Positions 34,182 to 45,299 of a stretch of 64,000 nucleotides of DNA are shown here, in pieces; positions within the stretch are counted from its first letter, which is position 1; the number at the start of each line of letters is the position of its first letter. The stretch covers positions 2,671,600-2,735,599 of the forward strand of contig OZ017769.1 in assembly GCA_963969345.1 (NCBI GenBank), read 5' to 3'. A program made the translations under genes and the position numbers. This stretch comes from Turbatrix aceti (taxonomy: Eukaryota > Nematoda > Chromadorea > Rhabditida > Panagrolaimidae). The notes below the pieces were generated by a model. It saw only the letters and a list, made by a program, of their open reading frames with translations, searched no databases and was not told the DNA's origin.

Positions 34182-34859
34182 TCAGCGTTGGCCACCACCA
34201 CCACAGCAGATGAGATATAAGATAATTAAAAGAAGGCTCAGCACGATTGTCACTGTAAGATAGTCCACAAATATGATCTGGGAAAAAGTACGCTTTCGTT
34301 TGACTATTGAACGCCTTTTACGGGATTTTTCGACCTCAGATTCTAAATATTCGGAGTTATCTCGATAATAAGCGTAGATCGCGGCCGCATTGAACATACA
34401 TCGACAAATGGCATCTTGATCTTCTGAACTCTTCATCTGAAGCACCATTTTATTGCATTGATATTTGAGCGATATAACTGGGTCAACCGGTAGTTCGTCG
34501 CACATCTCGGTAATCATGGTCTGCAAACGAGTATTTTTTTAAGTACAAAAACAAAATATACTTACAAAATTTGTTTCGTCTTCGTGCGTAGATTCGAGAT
34601 GATCAAGGCAAGCATTCTCATTTTTGGGACATGTGTTGCCACATAGCAGTTCTAATCCAGCGATAATGCCGACATCTTTGTAATCAAACACAACTTTTCC
34701 AATAATGCCCACAACCGCTGCTGCAAAACGACGTTCAACAAACTTTGCATCATCGTCCAAATTGACAAAATTTGGTGGTGGTGGCGGCGACGGTGCTGCG
34801 CGTCCGAGAGCGACAGCAAGAGCAACACAAGCAAACACGAAGCACAGGCTAGTAGTCAT
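34182..34859 (-). CDS. Small Cys-containing membrane protein with signal peptide, family unknown
   Basis: Two exons, 34859-34566 and 34520-34182 (donor GTAAG, acceptor TTTGCAG, phase 0), give 210 residues. Residues 1-22 form a signal peptide (MTTSLCFVFACVALAVALGRAA) followed by a run of prolines. The ectodomain has spaced cysteines (CGNTCPKNENAC, EMCDEL, YQCNK, AICRCMF), and about residues 168-179 are strongly basic (KSRKRRSIVKRKR). A hydrophobic span near the C-terminus (about 183-203) ends in ICCGGGGQR. It could be a single-pass type I protein, or a precursor cleaved at the basic site; both are inference. Cysteine spacing does not match a domain I can name. An in-frame upstream Met at 34949 is rejected because it would bury the signal peptide. 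Confidence 0.72.
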
Positions 34860-34949
34860 CGCAAACGATACCAACTTGATATCATGTAATTGACAAGTCT
34901 CTTGCCATCTGACAGGATATAGAACATGATATACAAATTTTTGGCACAA

Positions 34950-35265
34950 AATTTGGATTACGTTAAAATCATTTTCCTCCCCCTAAAAAAAGAGTGTGTG
35001 TGCGTTGCTTGCTTGCTTTGTTCGTTCGTTCACCCCGAAACGATTTCAGGCTTTTCAATGCTCTCTACACGAAAACGTCATAGGAATAATGCGCACGCGC
35101 TTTCAAAATTTTTTTCACAATCTCTAACTAAGCAATCAGGGCAATGTTTTTTTTCGATATCTTTTTCTAACATCAGATCATATATTGATACCCAAAAAAG
35201 TGGTATCAAATAAACACAGGAGGTGGTGGCTGGCTGAGACATAAAAAAATTGTTCCGACATTATA
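34950..35265. other. Intergenic sequence before an assembly gap; no gene seen
   Basis: Mixed-composition 5' flank of the small membrane-protein gene. A TGCTTGCTTGC / TTCGTTCGTTC run lies at about 35007-35030. No coding signal on either strand. Confidence 0.4.
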
Positions 35266-35465
35266 NNNNNNNNNNNNNNNNNNNNNNNNNNNNNNNNNNN
35301 NNNNNNNNNNNNNNNNNNNNNNNNNNNNNNNNNNNNNNNNNNNNNNNNNNNNNNNNNNNNNNNNNNNNNNNNNNNNNNNNNNNNNNNNNNNNNNNNNNNN
35401 NNNNNNNNNNNNNNNNNNNNNNNNNNNNNNNNNNNNNNNNNNNNNNNNNNNNNNNNNNNNNNNNN
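35266..35465. other. Assembly gap (200 N)
   Basis: Exactly 200 unresolved bases, likely a scaffold join of arbitrary size. It abuts the left end of a long inverted-repeat transposon, which may be why assembly broke here. Confidence 0.99.
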
Positions 35466-37051
35466 CAGTAGCGCCGAAAAGTTTAAGTGCAAACATTAAT
35501 TTGCACCGTGCATTGTTCAAACGCATTGGTTTAGGCTCAAAATTTTTTTGATAAGTATCCTAGTATATAGCCTTAGTATTGCCAAGTTTCAGATGGATTC
35601 GCTCAAAAATGTATTTTTGGCATATCGATTTATACAATGCGCGCGCCGAAAAGTTTAAGTGCAAGATGCTTTCTTTGCAGTAATAAAGCGCATTTTTATG
35701 TATCATAATTTTTGTTACGTTTTTATCACTTTGTATCAATGTTTTATTGATTGGGAACATATTTCGCGCAATACATTGATTTTATCGAGAAAATGAAGAT
35801 GGCAACAGCTCATTTCAAAAATACACCCTTCTAGGGAGGTTTCGAAGGCTCTGGACGTCGAGGATTTAGTTTTTTTTTATTCCAGCAGTGCCTAAAATGA
35901 ATGCAGTAATTCCCTACACAACGTACAAGAGCATTCAACCATTCGTGGACACAAACGTCGGCGATAAAAAAAATTTTTTGGTGTTGAGGTAGAGCTTCGA
36001 GTTGGTTCAAGTTTATAAAAATTAGAATCGCCAGCAACACGAAGGTGGTAAAATTAGTCCTGTGGTTCTAAAACAATGCCTACAAGCTGCCAAATATAAA
36101 TGACAACAATTATCCCCTTATTCACTTGTTTCCGCAGAGAACGGGACGATAAACTTGTAACTTCGAAAAACAACAACATCGGAATTTTAGAATAGATGAC
36201 AACTGATTGGAAAAAAATATTATGAATATGGTTTTTTGTATTGCAAACAATCAGTGTACTACAAAAAATAATAACAAAACCGTTTCACTCCACTTTCGTG
36301 GCCACAGGGGACTTTTTTCAAATGCTCAGTTTTTCAATGTTGACTTTTAGTTATGAAATCTAGTTTGGCCTCCCTGTTCTCTGCGGAAACAAGTGAATAA
36401 GGGGAGAATTGTTGTCATTTATATTTGGCAGCTTGTAGGCATTGTTTTAGAACCACAGGACTAATTTTACCACCTTCGTGTTGCTGGCGATTCTAATTTT
36501 TATAAACTTGAACCAACTCGAAGCTCTACCTCAACACCAAAAAATTTTTTTTATCGCCGACGTTTGTGTCCACGAATGGTTGAATGCTCTTGTACGTTGT
36601 GTAGGGAATTACTGCATTCATTTTAGGCACTGCTGGAATAAAAAAAACTAAATCCTCGACGTCCAGAGCCTTCGAAACCTCCCTAGAAGGGTGTATTTTT
36701 GAAATGAGCTGTTGCCATCTTCATTTTCTCGATAAAATAAATGTATTGCGCGAAATATGTTCCCAATCAATAAAACATTGATACAAAGTGATAAAAACGT
36801 AACAAAAATTATGATACATAAAAATGCGCTTTATTACTGCAAAGAAAGCATCTTGCACTTAAACTTTTCGGCGCGCGCATTGTATAAATCGATATGCCAA
36901 AAATACATTTTTGAGCGAATCCATCTGAAACTTGGCAATACTAAGGCTATATACTAGGATACTTATCAAAAAAATTTTGAGCCTAAACCAATGCGTTTGA
37001 ACAATGCACGGTGCAAATTAATGTTTGCACTTAAACTTTTCGGCGCTACTG
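35466..37051. mobile_element. Tc1/mariner-type non-autonomous element with 0.68 kb inverted repeats
   Basis: The arms 35466-36147 and 36371-37051 are near-perfect reverse complements around a spacer of about 220 bp. The ends read CAGTAGCGCCGAAAAG, and on the right they are followed by TA, as expected for a Tc1/mariner insertion; the left flank is hidden by the N gap. Each arm contains the word GCGCCGAAAAGTTTAAGTGCAA twice, once at the tip and again about 173 bp inward (35644 and its mirror near 36875). This is the IR/DR arrangement known from Tc3 and Sleeping Beauty relatives, where each arm has two transposase sites. No transposase is encoded. A short frame in the arms (LLAILIFINLNQLEALPQHQK, about 36040-35831 and mirrored) has no ATG start and is not called a gene. 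Confidence 0.85.
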
Positions 37052-37474
37052 TATGTTTTTTTTCTGTAGGAAAACAAAAATTAAAACCAGAGTTGTTCGC
37101 GCCTCACAAAATTGCTCAGGCTCACTGCTTGCTCGCGAGCGCGAGCGGAGAGAGCGAAAAAAATTTGGCAGCCCGTAAGCATCGTAAAACAGTTGTCCTT
37201 TCCGATGTAACCTCCCAAAAATAAACAGATAATTTTTTCATCGATATTTTTTTAATCAAAACCGTTTTGCACAATTTTTTCAGTGTCAACGAATGTAGGT
37301 AGTACAGTAGTAGGGTCGGATCGCAGGAAAGTGAAAAGAAACCGAGACAGAGCAGTAGCACCTGACACCTATGCTCCAGGTGGAGGCGGCCGCGTGGCGT
37401 AAACACTCGACGATAGTAAAAAAGACGAAAGCAGGGATAGATGATCGATGGCAAAAGCGTGTGTGCCAACTCCG

Positions 37475-39649
37475 TCAGTCCTTTTTCCGTGTCATCATTG
37501 CGCAGAATTCTGAAAAAAAAAATGTTGAACAATTTTTTATCTGTGAAAATATTTTTTTAAATCCAAAACAAACCTTGGAAATTAATTTTGCCGTCCTGGT
37601 TAACGTCAACATGTTTGTAGATGGCTTTGATTTCAGAATCAGAAAGAGAGTGGCCCATTCGCTGAAATGCTGTCCTCAGCTCGGAGCGCGTGATGAAGCC
37701 ATCGCCATCGACGTCCAGCTCCTCGAAGACGGCCTTCAGGGATAAGCTCAGAGGATTTGCGTGGGCTATTAGCAGGAATTCTAAATAATTAAAAAATTAA
37801 AAAAACAGCCGAAAGGTGCTTTCCCCATTGGAGCGGCAAGCGCGTTTTGCGAAAAACGCTGCACCCTCCAGAAGCCGTTTTCCATGACGAGTTCATCGTC
37901 CGTCGTCCATGACGAGTTCATCGTCGCCAAACGAATTTGAAGTCATCCCCGACCTCGCACTCAAAAATGAAAACGTCAAACTCATCCTCGGCATGCCGGT
38001 TAACCAGCTCATCCAGGGACTGCAAAATGCGTCGGCTGTCATCAAGGAGGTCGAACTCATCTATTCCAAGGATGATCCGTTCGACGCGAATGAACCCATC
38101 CTCATCAACCTCAAAAACGACGGCATCAAGCTCATCGTCGATCCTCTCACCCAGCTTCTCAAGGTGACCACTTATCCAAGCAGTTATTTATTACCCGAAT
38201 TAATTTTCAGAAGATCGAGGTCTACGACTTTCGCCGAATCATCCTCAAATACGGGTGAGTTTTTATAAAACCCGCACAACCTTTTCACCCACCCCATCTT
38301 TTCAGGAGCAGCATTTTCTCCTCTCCAAACGACGAAGCAGACATCGACAGGATTGAAAAGTGTTTTGGAGCTTCGAAACCCGGAGGTTAGTTTTTGTTTT
38401 TGCCCTGTCCCGTAAAATTCCCTAAGGCCATGTGCATTTGGCCAAAAACGCATCTTCGGTAGTATAGTGGTAAGTATCCGCGCCTGTCACGTGCGAGACC
38501 CGGGTTCGATTCCCGGCCGGAGAGGTAAATTTTTTTTCTTTTTAGTCTTCGATCCTGAATCAAAGCTGTGCGTCAAGGAGTGGCGAGGACTGTCCTTCCG
38601 CTTCAACGTAAAGGATCCAGCGACGGTGAAGAAGCCCCAGGACAAGGGCATCGACGCGATCATGTTCAGCCAGTCGAGTCTGTCCAAGATGATTGTCTGG
38701 CGGCAGACCAACCACAAGGAACCCCAGGTGCCCGACAACGTCCACTGCGGGAACCCTTTTCCCCAGAAGATCACGGAGATCATCGAGGACGGCAGAATCG
38801 CCGGGCTCAGGTTCGAATTTGTCGCTGAAGGTTGTATCGCTTACTTTTTTTTGTTTCTGCTTGTTTACGATGATTTTCAGAAAACATCTCTTCCAACAGC
38901 AGAAAATCCACCCGTCTCGACAAGAGCGTTCGCTTCGGGGAGACCGAAAGGGTGAGAGTTTTAGGTTTTAGAAAGGATTTAGCAAGAAATTAGATATTGG
39001 GTCAAATTTCAATTTTTTAGCACATTTAAAAATTTTTTTTTGCAAAAAAAAATTCTTTGTTCGAAAATATATTTTTTAACAAAACAAAATTTTTAAAACT
39101 GATGTACTATAAAGTTTCTTTACTTAGGAAAATTTAAAAATGACCGATTTTTTTGAACAATTGTTGACACCAAAAAAATGAACAAAAACAATCCAATTAC
39201 CAACAACATTGTCAGCATCAAAGAAACCAAACCGTGAACAAATGGATTAATTTTTCCGCGCATGACACAAGAAAAATATTTTTTGAGCACAAAAAAAATC
39301 AAAAATCTATTGACACAAGTTTTGTACACATCGTGAAGTCTCCTCAAAAAAAACTTCTCCGGTGTTTTTTGTGTTGCGACGTGAATGGAAAAAAAATGTA
39401 CGTACCTTGAAAATCGATATTTCCATCGTGATCCCGATCGGCAGCATTGAACATGGCGGTGAGTTCGTCATCCGTGGGCGATTGGCCCATCTTGATCATG
39501 ACTTCCTGGAGTTCGTGTCGCTGAATGAGTCCATCGCCGTTTAGGTCAAATTCCTGGAAGATGCCTCGGAGGTCTTCTTCGCGGATTTCGCCGATCTCGA
39601 CGCCATTCGCCGCCGCTGCCTTCTTCCTCGTCGACAGACAGTGGCCCAT
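37475..39649 (-). CDS. Calmodulin-like protein with four EF-hands
   Basis: Three exons, 39649-39406, 37780-37574 and 37509-37475, join in frame to 161 residues. All four calcium loops look canonical: DLNGDGLIQRHE and DRDHDGNIDFQE in exon 1 (the last Glu completed across the splice), then DVDGDGFITRSE and DVNQDGKINFQE in exons 2-3. The protein ends EFCAMMTRKKD. The N-terminus MGHCLSTRKK has a Gly-2 and Cys-4, compatible with N-myristoylation and palmitoylation, which would place this calcium sensor at membranes (inference). Both junctions split the codon after a phase-1 GAA. TTTCAG six bases before the ATG (at 39656-39661) suggests a spliced-leader acceptor. Intron 1 is 1.6 kb because it contains the inverted PHAF1 fragment. 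It resembles the nematode cal family, but I cannot name the member. Confidence 0.9.
37866..38957 (+). pseudogene. Truncated inverted duplicate of PHAF1 exons 1-5
   Basis: This block is nearly identical to the reverse complement of 22205-23303 and includes introns and the intronic tRNA. Exons 1-5 are all recognisable: MTSSSSPNEFEVIPDL..., ...DPLTQLLK, IEVYDFRRIILKYG, FDPESKLCVKEWRGLSFRF..., and RLDKSVRFGETE. Homology ends just after the exon 5 donor, so exons 6-8 are missing. Differences are few (for example Val-Glu-Leu to Val-Lys-Leu near residue 25, and AAGAGGTGAG to AAAGGGTGAG at the exon 5 donor). It retains introns, so it arose by DNA duplication, not retroposition. It lies antisense within the calmodulin-like gene's intron 1. 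The left boundary is at the CCTCCAGAAGCC upstream of the start codon. Confidence 0.9.
38453..38524 (+). tRNA. tRNA-Asp (anticodon GTC), duplicate copy
   Basis: Identical over its mature length to the tRNA-Asp at 22644-22715 and carried along inside the PHAF1 duplicate. All arms pair, and A and B boxes are intact, so it should be functional even though the surrounding PHAF1 copy is truncated. It is antisense to the calmodulin-like host gene. Confidence 0.95.
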
Positions 39650-39661
39650 CGCCGGCTGAAA

Positions 39662-42600
39662 GATCAAAATATTTTTCCTGTGCGTGCGGAAAGTCAAAAT
39701 CAATGGACAATCACGGAAAAAAATTGACTGCGCAAAGGCCCGGTGGGCCCGGTCGATCACGATCGACGTCAGAAAATAGTAAAACTAGGCGTGTTACGTT
39801 CATGGCCACAGGTAAAAGAAAAATTGCAACACACCAACAAAAAACCTGAATTGTCAATGGAAAACCATCCAAAATTGGTTTGTTAATTGCAAGTTATGTA
39901 CGATTGACACAAGTCAAAATTTCTCCCCTCTCTCGCAAGAAAATGTTGAATGAAAAAATTTTGAACACGTAAAAAAATTTTACGTCACGAAAAATCTTAT
40001 TTAAAATTTTTATTAGGAAAAAAATATCGAGGTCAGAATTTCTGAATTCAAAAAAAAAACTTCTTCCTTTTAAAAAAATCCAAGAAAGGACGTCACGTTC
40101 GACGAAGAAATAATTCAACAGTCATTGACTGTATCAAATTAGTCAGCCATTATTCTATTATTACACCAGCAGCAATCGGCAATCGGTTACCGCGGCAAAA
40201 AAATAAATTAAAAAACCGCACGCTAATAAACACAAGAGATCCAATTGATTACGTTCATGTTCTTTTTTTTGGGCAGAGCGGTGTTTTTTATATGTTGTCC
40301 ATAACAAATGTTCGCATATTAAAAATGTCAAAATTTTGTCAAGAAAAATAAATATTTAATTTATCTACAACCCCGTCGTAGCCTCTGGGTCTGGGCTGGG
40401 CTGGGCTAAATTAAATGTCAAACATGTTAGATGGCAGGCACTGGGCTGGGGAACATCGTAATTGGGGAAACGACGTCGTGTTTTCTGCGGTGTACTCACA
40501 TTTTGAGGTTCTAGAAAAACTTCCCGATGAAAGCACAAAATAATTTTTTTTTGGAAAATTATTTGCAACAGAATTTTTTAACATAGAAAAATACAATTTT
40601 TTTATATTTTTGTTTGATGGATTTTTGAAAAAAAATTTACCGTAAAATACCAAAATTAAAAAAATAAAATTTTAGATAAACGATTAACCGAGTCAGATTT
40701 TTTCAACCCCTTTTATACCCCCCTCCAAATTGTTCCTGAGCAAAAAGAAACTCAAATGTGTTTTCACACGTTACAGGTGATGGTTGCGGCTGACATGAGC
40801 GGGCCTTGTTTGCACAAAAAATGGAGAAAAAAGCACGCAAGAAAAAAAAAAGAAACGACTCAAACGTCTTTTCATCTGAATATGAATCTATCTGCCTTTG
40901 ATGGCGAGCGGGTCAGGTCTTTCTCCTCCCAGGCATGCAGGCGCAAAGGTGTGCGCACGCGTGAAAGAAGAAGGAAAAAGTTGCCTGGCGCTCCTCTCCC
41001 ATCATTCCACCTCCTCCGTCGGCCCGCATCTTCACTTCTTTAGCGGCCAAAAAATTCCAAGTGCATCATTCATTTTGCTCCACAAACAGTCATTCAGTCA
41101 TTCATGCCAGGGGTTCAGAGGAGGTGAAACATCGGAAGAATTGAACAGGTTCGTGGACTTCAAAACAATTCAGCCTCTTTGAAGAAAGGTTGAATGAACT
41201 GAATTCGTGATTTTCTGGGGTTTTCGAAGGAAAAAATATTTTAAAACAAATGTAAGAAAAACAGACAACACCCCAGCTCGCAGGTGGGGACGAGGTGTGG
41301 GTGTGCATGACGCAGTTTATCACCCCAAAACACGTGAAATATACCGCAACGAAAAAGAGCACGGGGAGAGTCATCGGCTGCATCACCTCCTCGGCCTCGG
41401 AATACTTGTTTCTGGCGAGCGAACGCGAAGGTGTTCGATCACAGACAAACGCATCATAAACAAACAATCGTTAACCGAAATGGTGAATTTTTGAAGAATT
41501 ATTCGGCTATTAACATTTAAAAAAAAATTGTTGGAGAAAAAATTTTATGTAAATATGGTCAAAAAGAATATTTCAAAAATTTGGTCTTGCTCAGGTCTAA
41601 CTCCGGTCTTTTTAAGTTCGTTTTTTTATTTTAAAAAATGTCCTTCAAAAAAATCCGAAAAAAAAATAATTTCCTCTTCTTCCAAAATTACGGTAAAAAC
41701 ATTTTTTAGGCACATTTTTTGATTCATCTTTTTCTTGAAATAACGCTAAAAAATAGATGCATTAAAAAAATACGATAAAAGAAGCACAACGTGTAAAAGC
41801 CTTCTAAATTGCTATTTTTCAGAATTCCAAGCAATTCTCTTCTCTTCTCTGTTTTTTCAAAATATCAAGAATGAAAAATCTAAAACAGTCCTTCCTCGCT
41901 TCCCGTGACTCTATCAACGTCATCTCCAATCTTTTTTTTTAACACAGACAATTTATATTGTGACCACCCAACAAGCCAGAAATTTGCTGCAAAAACAAAT
42001 TGGTCCCCAGGGAAGACTCCTCCCCCTTTTTTTGGACTGCCTTTTTTTGGCACTTCTGCTTTTTGCACGGCGCCAACCAAGCCCAACTGACCGTAACGAA
42101 CCCTAAAACTATTTATGAAAAAAATTGAACACGATAAAAAAAAGTTCAAATAAATGACCAACCACCCTAAAAAAATCCTCACAGGAAAAAAAATTATAAC
42201 ATGGAACAAAAGTATCCTTCCTAACAGTGAATGAGGTGAATAAAGGATTATTAACTGAAAATTATTTATTCATGAGGGAGGCATCGTGTGGGAGGAAGGA
42301 AGGTGGTTAGCGTGCACGTGCGTCATTGATGCGAAACCAAACATTTTTCTATAACTCTGAATATGCTTTTTTAGTGATTTTTTTAAACTCACTAAAAAAA
42401 GAATAAATCGGTTGTGATTTTATTTTTTTATTTTTTTAGTGATGTTTTTCTTACATAAAAAAATTTCATTTTGATTTTAAAAATTTTGCCATTAGTCTTA
42501 AACTTTTATTTCACATAAACATTTATCAATATCATTGAGGTTAGAAACAGAAACAGAAATCCAGATGACAAGGTTCGCATTATTTTTTTGCAAAAAAATG

Positions 42601-44593
42601 TGGTAAAAATAGATATCCTGGTTTTGTTACCGGATGTTTATGATTTGGAGTAAAACATTTCACATGAGGCCAAAAGTTAGTATTTTGAAAGCAATCTGTT
42701 TTAAATAAAGCAAGCGAAAATCGCAAAACATTTAAAAAAAGATAACTAATTTCATATGTATTAACATCCAGTAAAAATTTTATAGATCACGGGATGTTTG
42801 AAATTATCTGCAAATTATCCTTCAGTTTTACAGAATTTTTTTTTTAAAATAAAAAATAAAAAAAAATTAGAAAATTGTATTTTTTATAAAAAAAATGTAA
42901 AAGAAAAGTGCATGGTCTCGAGTGGAAAATTATTTTCCACTTAAGACACATGGCAAAAATTGTTTTACTACTTTTGCCATTTTCAACAAAAAATTTCAGA
43001 TGACGACATTTTTTACATAAATTTTAAAATAGCATTCCTGCTCCTTTTTGAACACCATTTTTTTTGAAAAATTGTGCCGGAATCGGACATCCATTTACGA
43101 CTCGTCTCGTCCACGCCATAAGTCAAAGGTAGTCAGAAAGCAAGAAAAAAGGAAACACTTCATCATCCGCGTTGAGGGGGTCCTGAAGAGCCCTGGCCGG
43201 GGCTGTACTATCTGCATGCGGACTCACCCAGCGCAATCAGCCTTTGCAGGCAAGCTCGTTATCAGATGACGCCTGGCGTGGCCAACAGCGCACATGTGCT
43301 TGCTATCCGGGTCGGCAGAGAGTCAGCGAGTCCCGACGTGACAAGACAAGACATTTCCCGACGTCGATGCAAGCAAAAAAAAAGAGAAGAAAAAAAAGTG
43401 TGCGCACACATGCCATCTGCTTCGAACACCTAATTTTCGAATGCATCGCTTCGGAGGAGGCATCGGGTCATCCATCTTGTCGATGGATCTCTTAACGGGC
43501 GAGTTGGGCGTTGGATGGAGAGTGGCTTTCATCGGGAGCTGGAATCTCGGTTAATCTCACATCTGACATCAGAGAGGGATGAGACCGGATGTGGCAATCA
43601 CAACAAGCTGTGCGCTGTGTTTGGGTCCTTTTTTTTCTAATTTACGGGTCATGGCGCGCTTGCATGGGCACCGAAAACCCCTTTTTTAGCCGTAAAGTCA
43701 AGTGTTGAGTTGATGACTTCAATCCGGTTTTTTGCAAACAAAAATTCTGAAGCCAAACAAATTTTTAGTATTGCTGCTTCAAAAAAAATTTAAAAAAATT
43801 GTTCAAGCAATAAATGAAATTATCTATGCATAATTTTTATGATTACGAATATACAAGTTTAACTTCTGTTTCATATTTTTGATCGCACAAAGCAAAAAAA
43901 AAACAGGAAATTTTTGCGAAAATTTTTTAAGCGATTTTAGCATAAAAAATTACCCATAAATATAAAAAATGGATTTTTAATTTAAAAACTGAAGCAATGG
44001 TTAATTTCAGCTAAAATTTCTAATTCCAGAAATGTTTTTTGAGCAATAAATATATAAAAAATATTTTTTTAAGAACAAATTTATAAATGAAAAAAATATT
44101 GTCGTGAATTTTTTTCATGACAAAAATTACGAAAAATGCAAGGCTCGGCTAAGAATCACGAAACCGGGCCGAGCGGGTCGAATGCTCGACTCGGCATTTT
44201 TGGCTCGATTGACAAATCTCCGGACGAACTAATTGCTGGGTTGACCTGTCAATAAAAAAAAAATCCAGTCTCATCCATCCGGCAAAATAGGTTGTAAGCG
44301 GGAAGTTGCAGACAATGAACCCCACCGGCGTCGGCCGCGGCGGGCGGCGGAGAAGTCAGCCTAGTCTATAGAGAGCACGACCGCCGCGAGCAAGAGCACG
44401 AGCATGTGAACAATAAAAAAACAAAATCAAATTATGCGGTCTCGTCGTGATTTGTAATTCTCTCTCTCTGTCGTTTTCTTTTTTTTTCCGACCGTTCGTT
44501 CGTTCGTTCATAGTTCCCGAGAGGCACTCTCTTCCGGCTACGTCAACGCCGACAGTTCTCAGTCAAATGTGCACGCAGAAGCAATCGCAAACG
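39662..44593. other. Long stretch without a recognised gene
   Basis: The 5' flank of the calmodulin-like gene, then about 4.9 kb alternating between very AT-rich sequence (39900-40700, 41500-43050, 43740-44130) and mixed sequence (40730-41480, 43080-43640, 44140-44590). Frames in the mixed parts carry no family motifs and conflict across strands. A GGGCTGGGCTGGGCT run lies near 40395. I see no RNA gene here. Confidence 0.45.
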
Positions 44594-44601
44594 ATCATGA
44601 C
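44594..44601. repeat. Target-site duplication, left (ATCATGAC)
   Basis: Eight bases identical to 45000-45007, flanking the hAT-type element. Confidence 0.85.
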
Positions 44602-44999
44602 CAGACATGAAAATGGCCCGCCGAAGCCCGGCCCGGCCCGGGCCCGGCCCAGGCCCGGGCCGGGCTTGGGCGGGCCTGTGACTTTTCAGTAGGCCCGGAA
44701 AAGCCCGTTATGGCCCGTTATTTAATAAATAATGTAAAAAATTATAAAAATTTACTGCATTTTGGTTATTTTTAACAAAATTTAGTCTCTACAGATAGAA
44801 AACATGGTATTTTGAATAAAAACGAGTTATTTATGTCATTTATATAACGATTGGCTGCTATTTTTTTGGATAAAAATTCGAAAAAAAACAGAGGGGATAA
44901 TTTCGGGCCGGCCCGGCCCGGCCCGGCCCAGGCCCGGGCTTTCGACGGGCCGGGCCGGGCCGGGCCTGGGCCTAAAAATTAGGCCCGTTTTCGTGTCTG
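44602..44999. mobile_element. hAT-type MITE, 398 bp
   Basis: The ends CAGACATGAAAATGGCCCG and, on the other strand, CAGACACGAAAACGGGCC form terminal inverted repeats. They continue inward as GC-rich runs of GGCCCGGGC words that can pair with each other. The centre (about 44710-44900) is AT-rich and noncoding. A perfect 8-bp duplication (ATCATGAC) flanks the element. CAG-starting ends, 8-bp duplications and small size fit the hAT superfamily. Confidence 0.88.
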
Positions 45000-45007
45000 A
45001 TCATGAC
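45000..45007. repeat. Target-site duplication, right (ATCATGAC)
   Basis: Matches 44594-44601 exactly. Confidence 0.85.
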
Positions 45008-45299
45008 TCGATCCACGGTCCAGATGACTGTTCACAAAAAGGTCGGGGGAATTTGAACTAAAAACAACCTTAAACAAAAAAATTTTGTTGCATGAACGAA
45101 AAACAAATTTCACTGAGGTGATGCCCCCTTCATCTGAAGCACGCGCGCGCCGTCGGGCATCGAGGGGGGAGGAAGCAAAACTCACGTCACCCACTTGACT
45201 TTTGAGCTCGAAGACAACCGAAAACTTTAACGACATCCCCAAAAAAAACCTAAAAATCCGCATTTATACTCACAAAAAAATGATATTCACCGGTAATTG

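Noticed and set aside
35831..36040. Short secreted-peptide-like frame in the Tc3-like arm
   Set aside because: It starts with GTG, exists in both arms only because they are inverted copies, and has no ATG in frame. An exon captured by the element is possible but unsupported.
37371..37745. 124-codon plus-strand frame
   Set aside because: Antisense to exons 2-3 of the calmodulin-like gene, which shows canonical EF-hand loops on the minus strand.
43048..43532. Frames at 43.0-43.5 kb as a gene
   Set aside because: Mixed-composition sequence gives overlapping frames on both strands without motifs or plausible splice partners.
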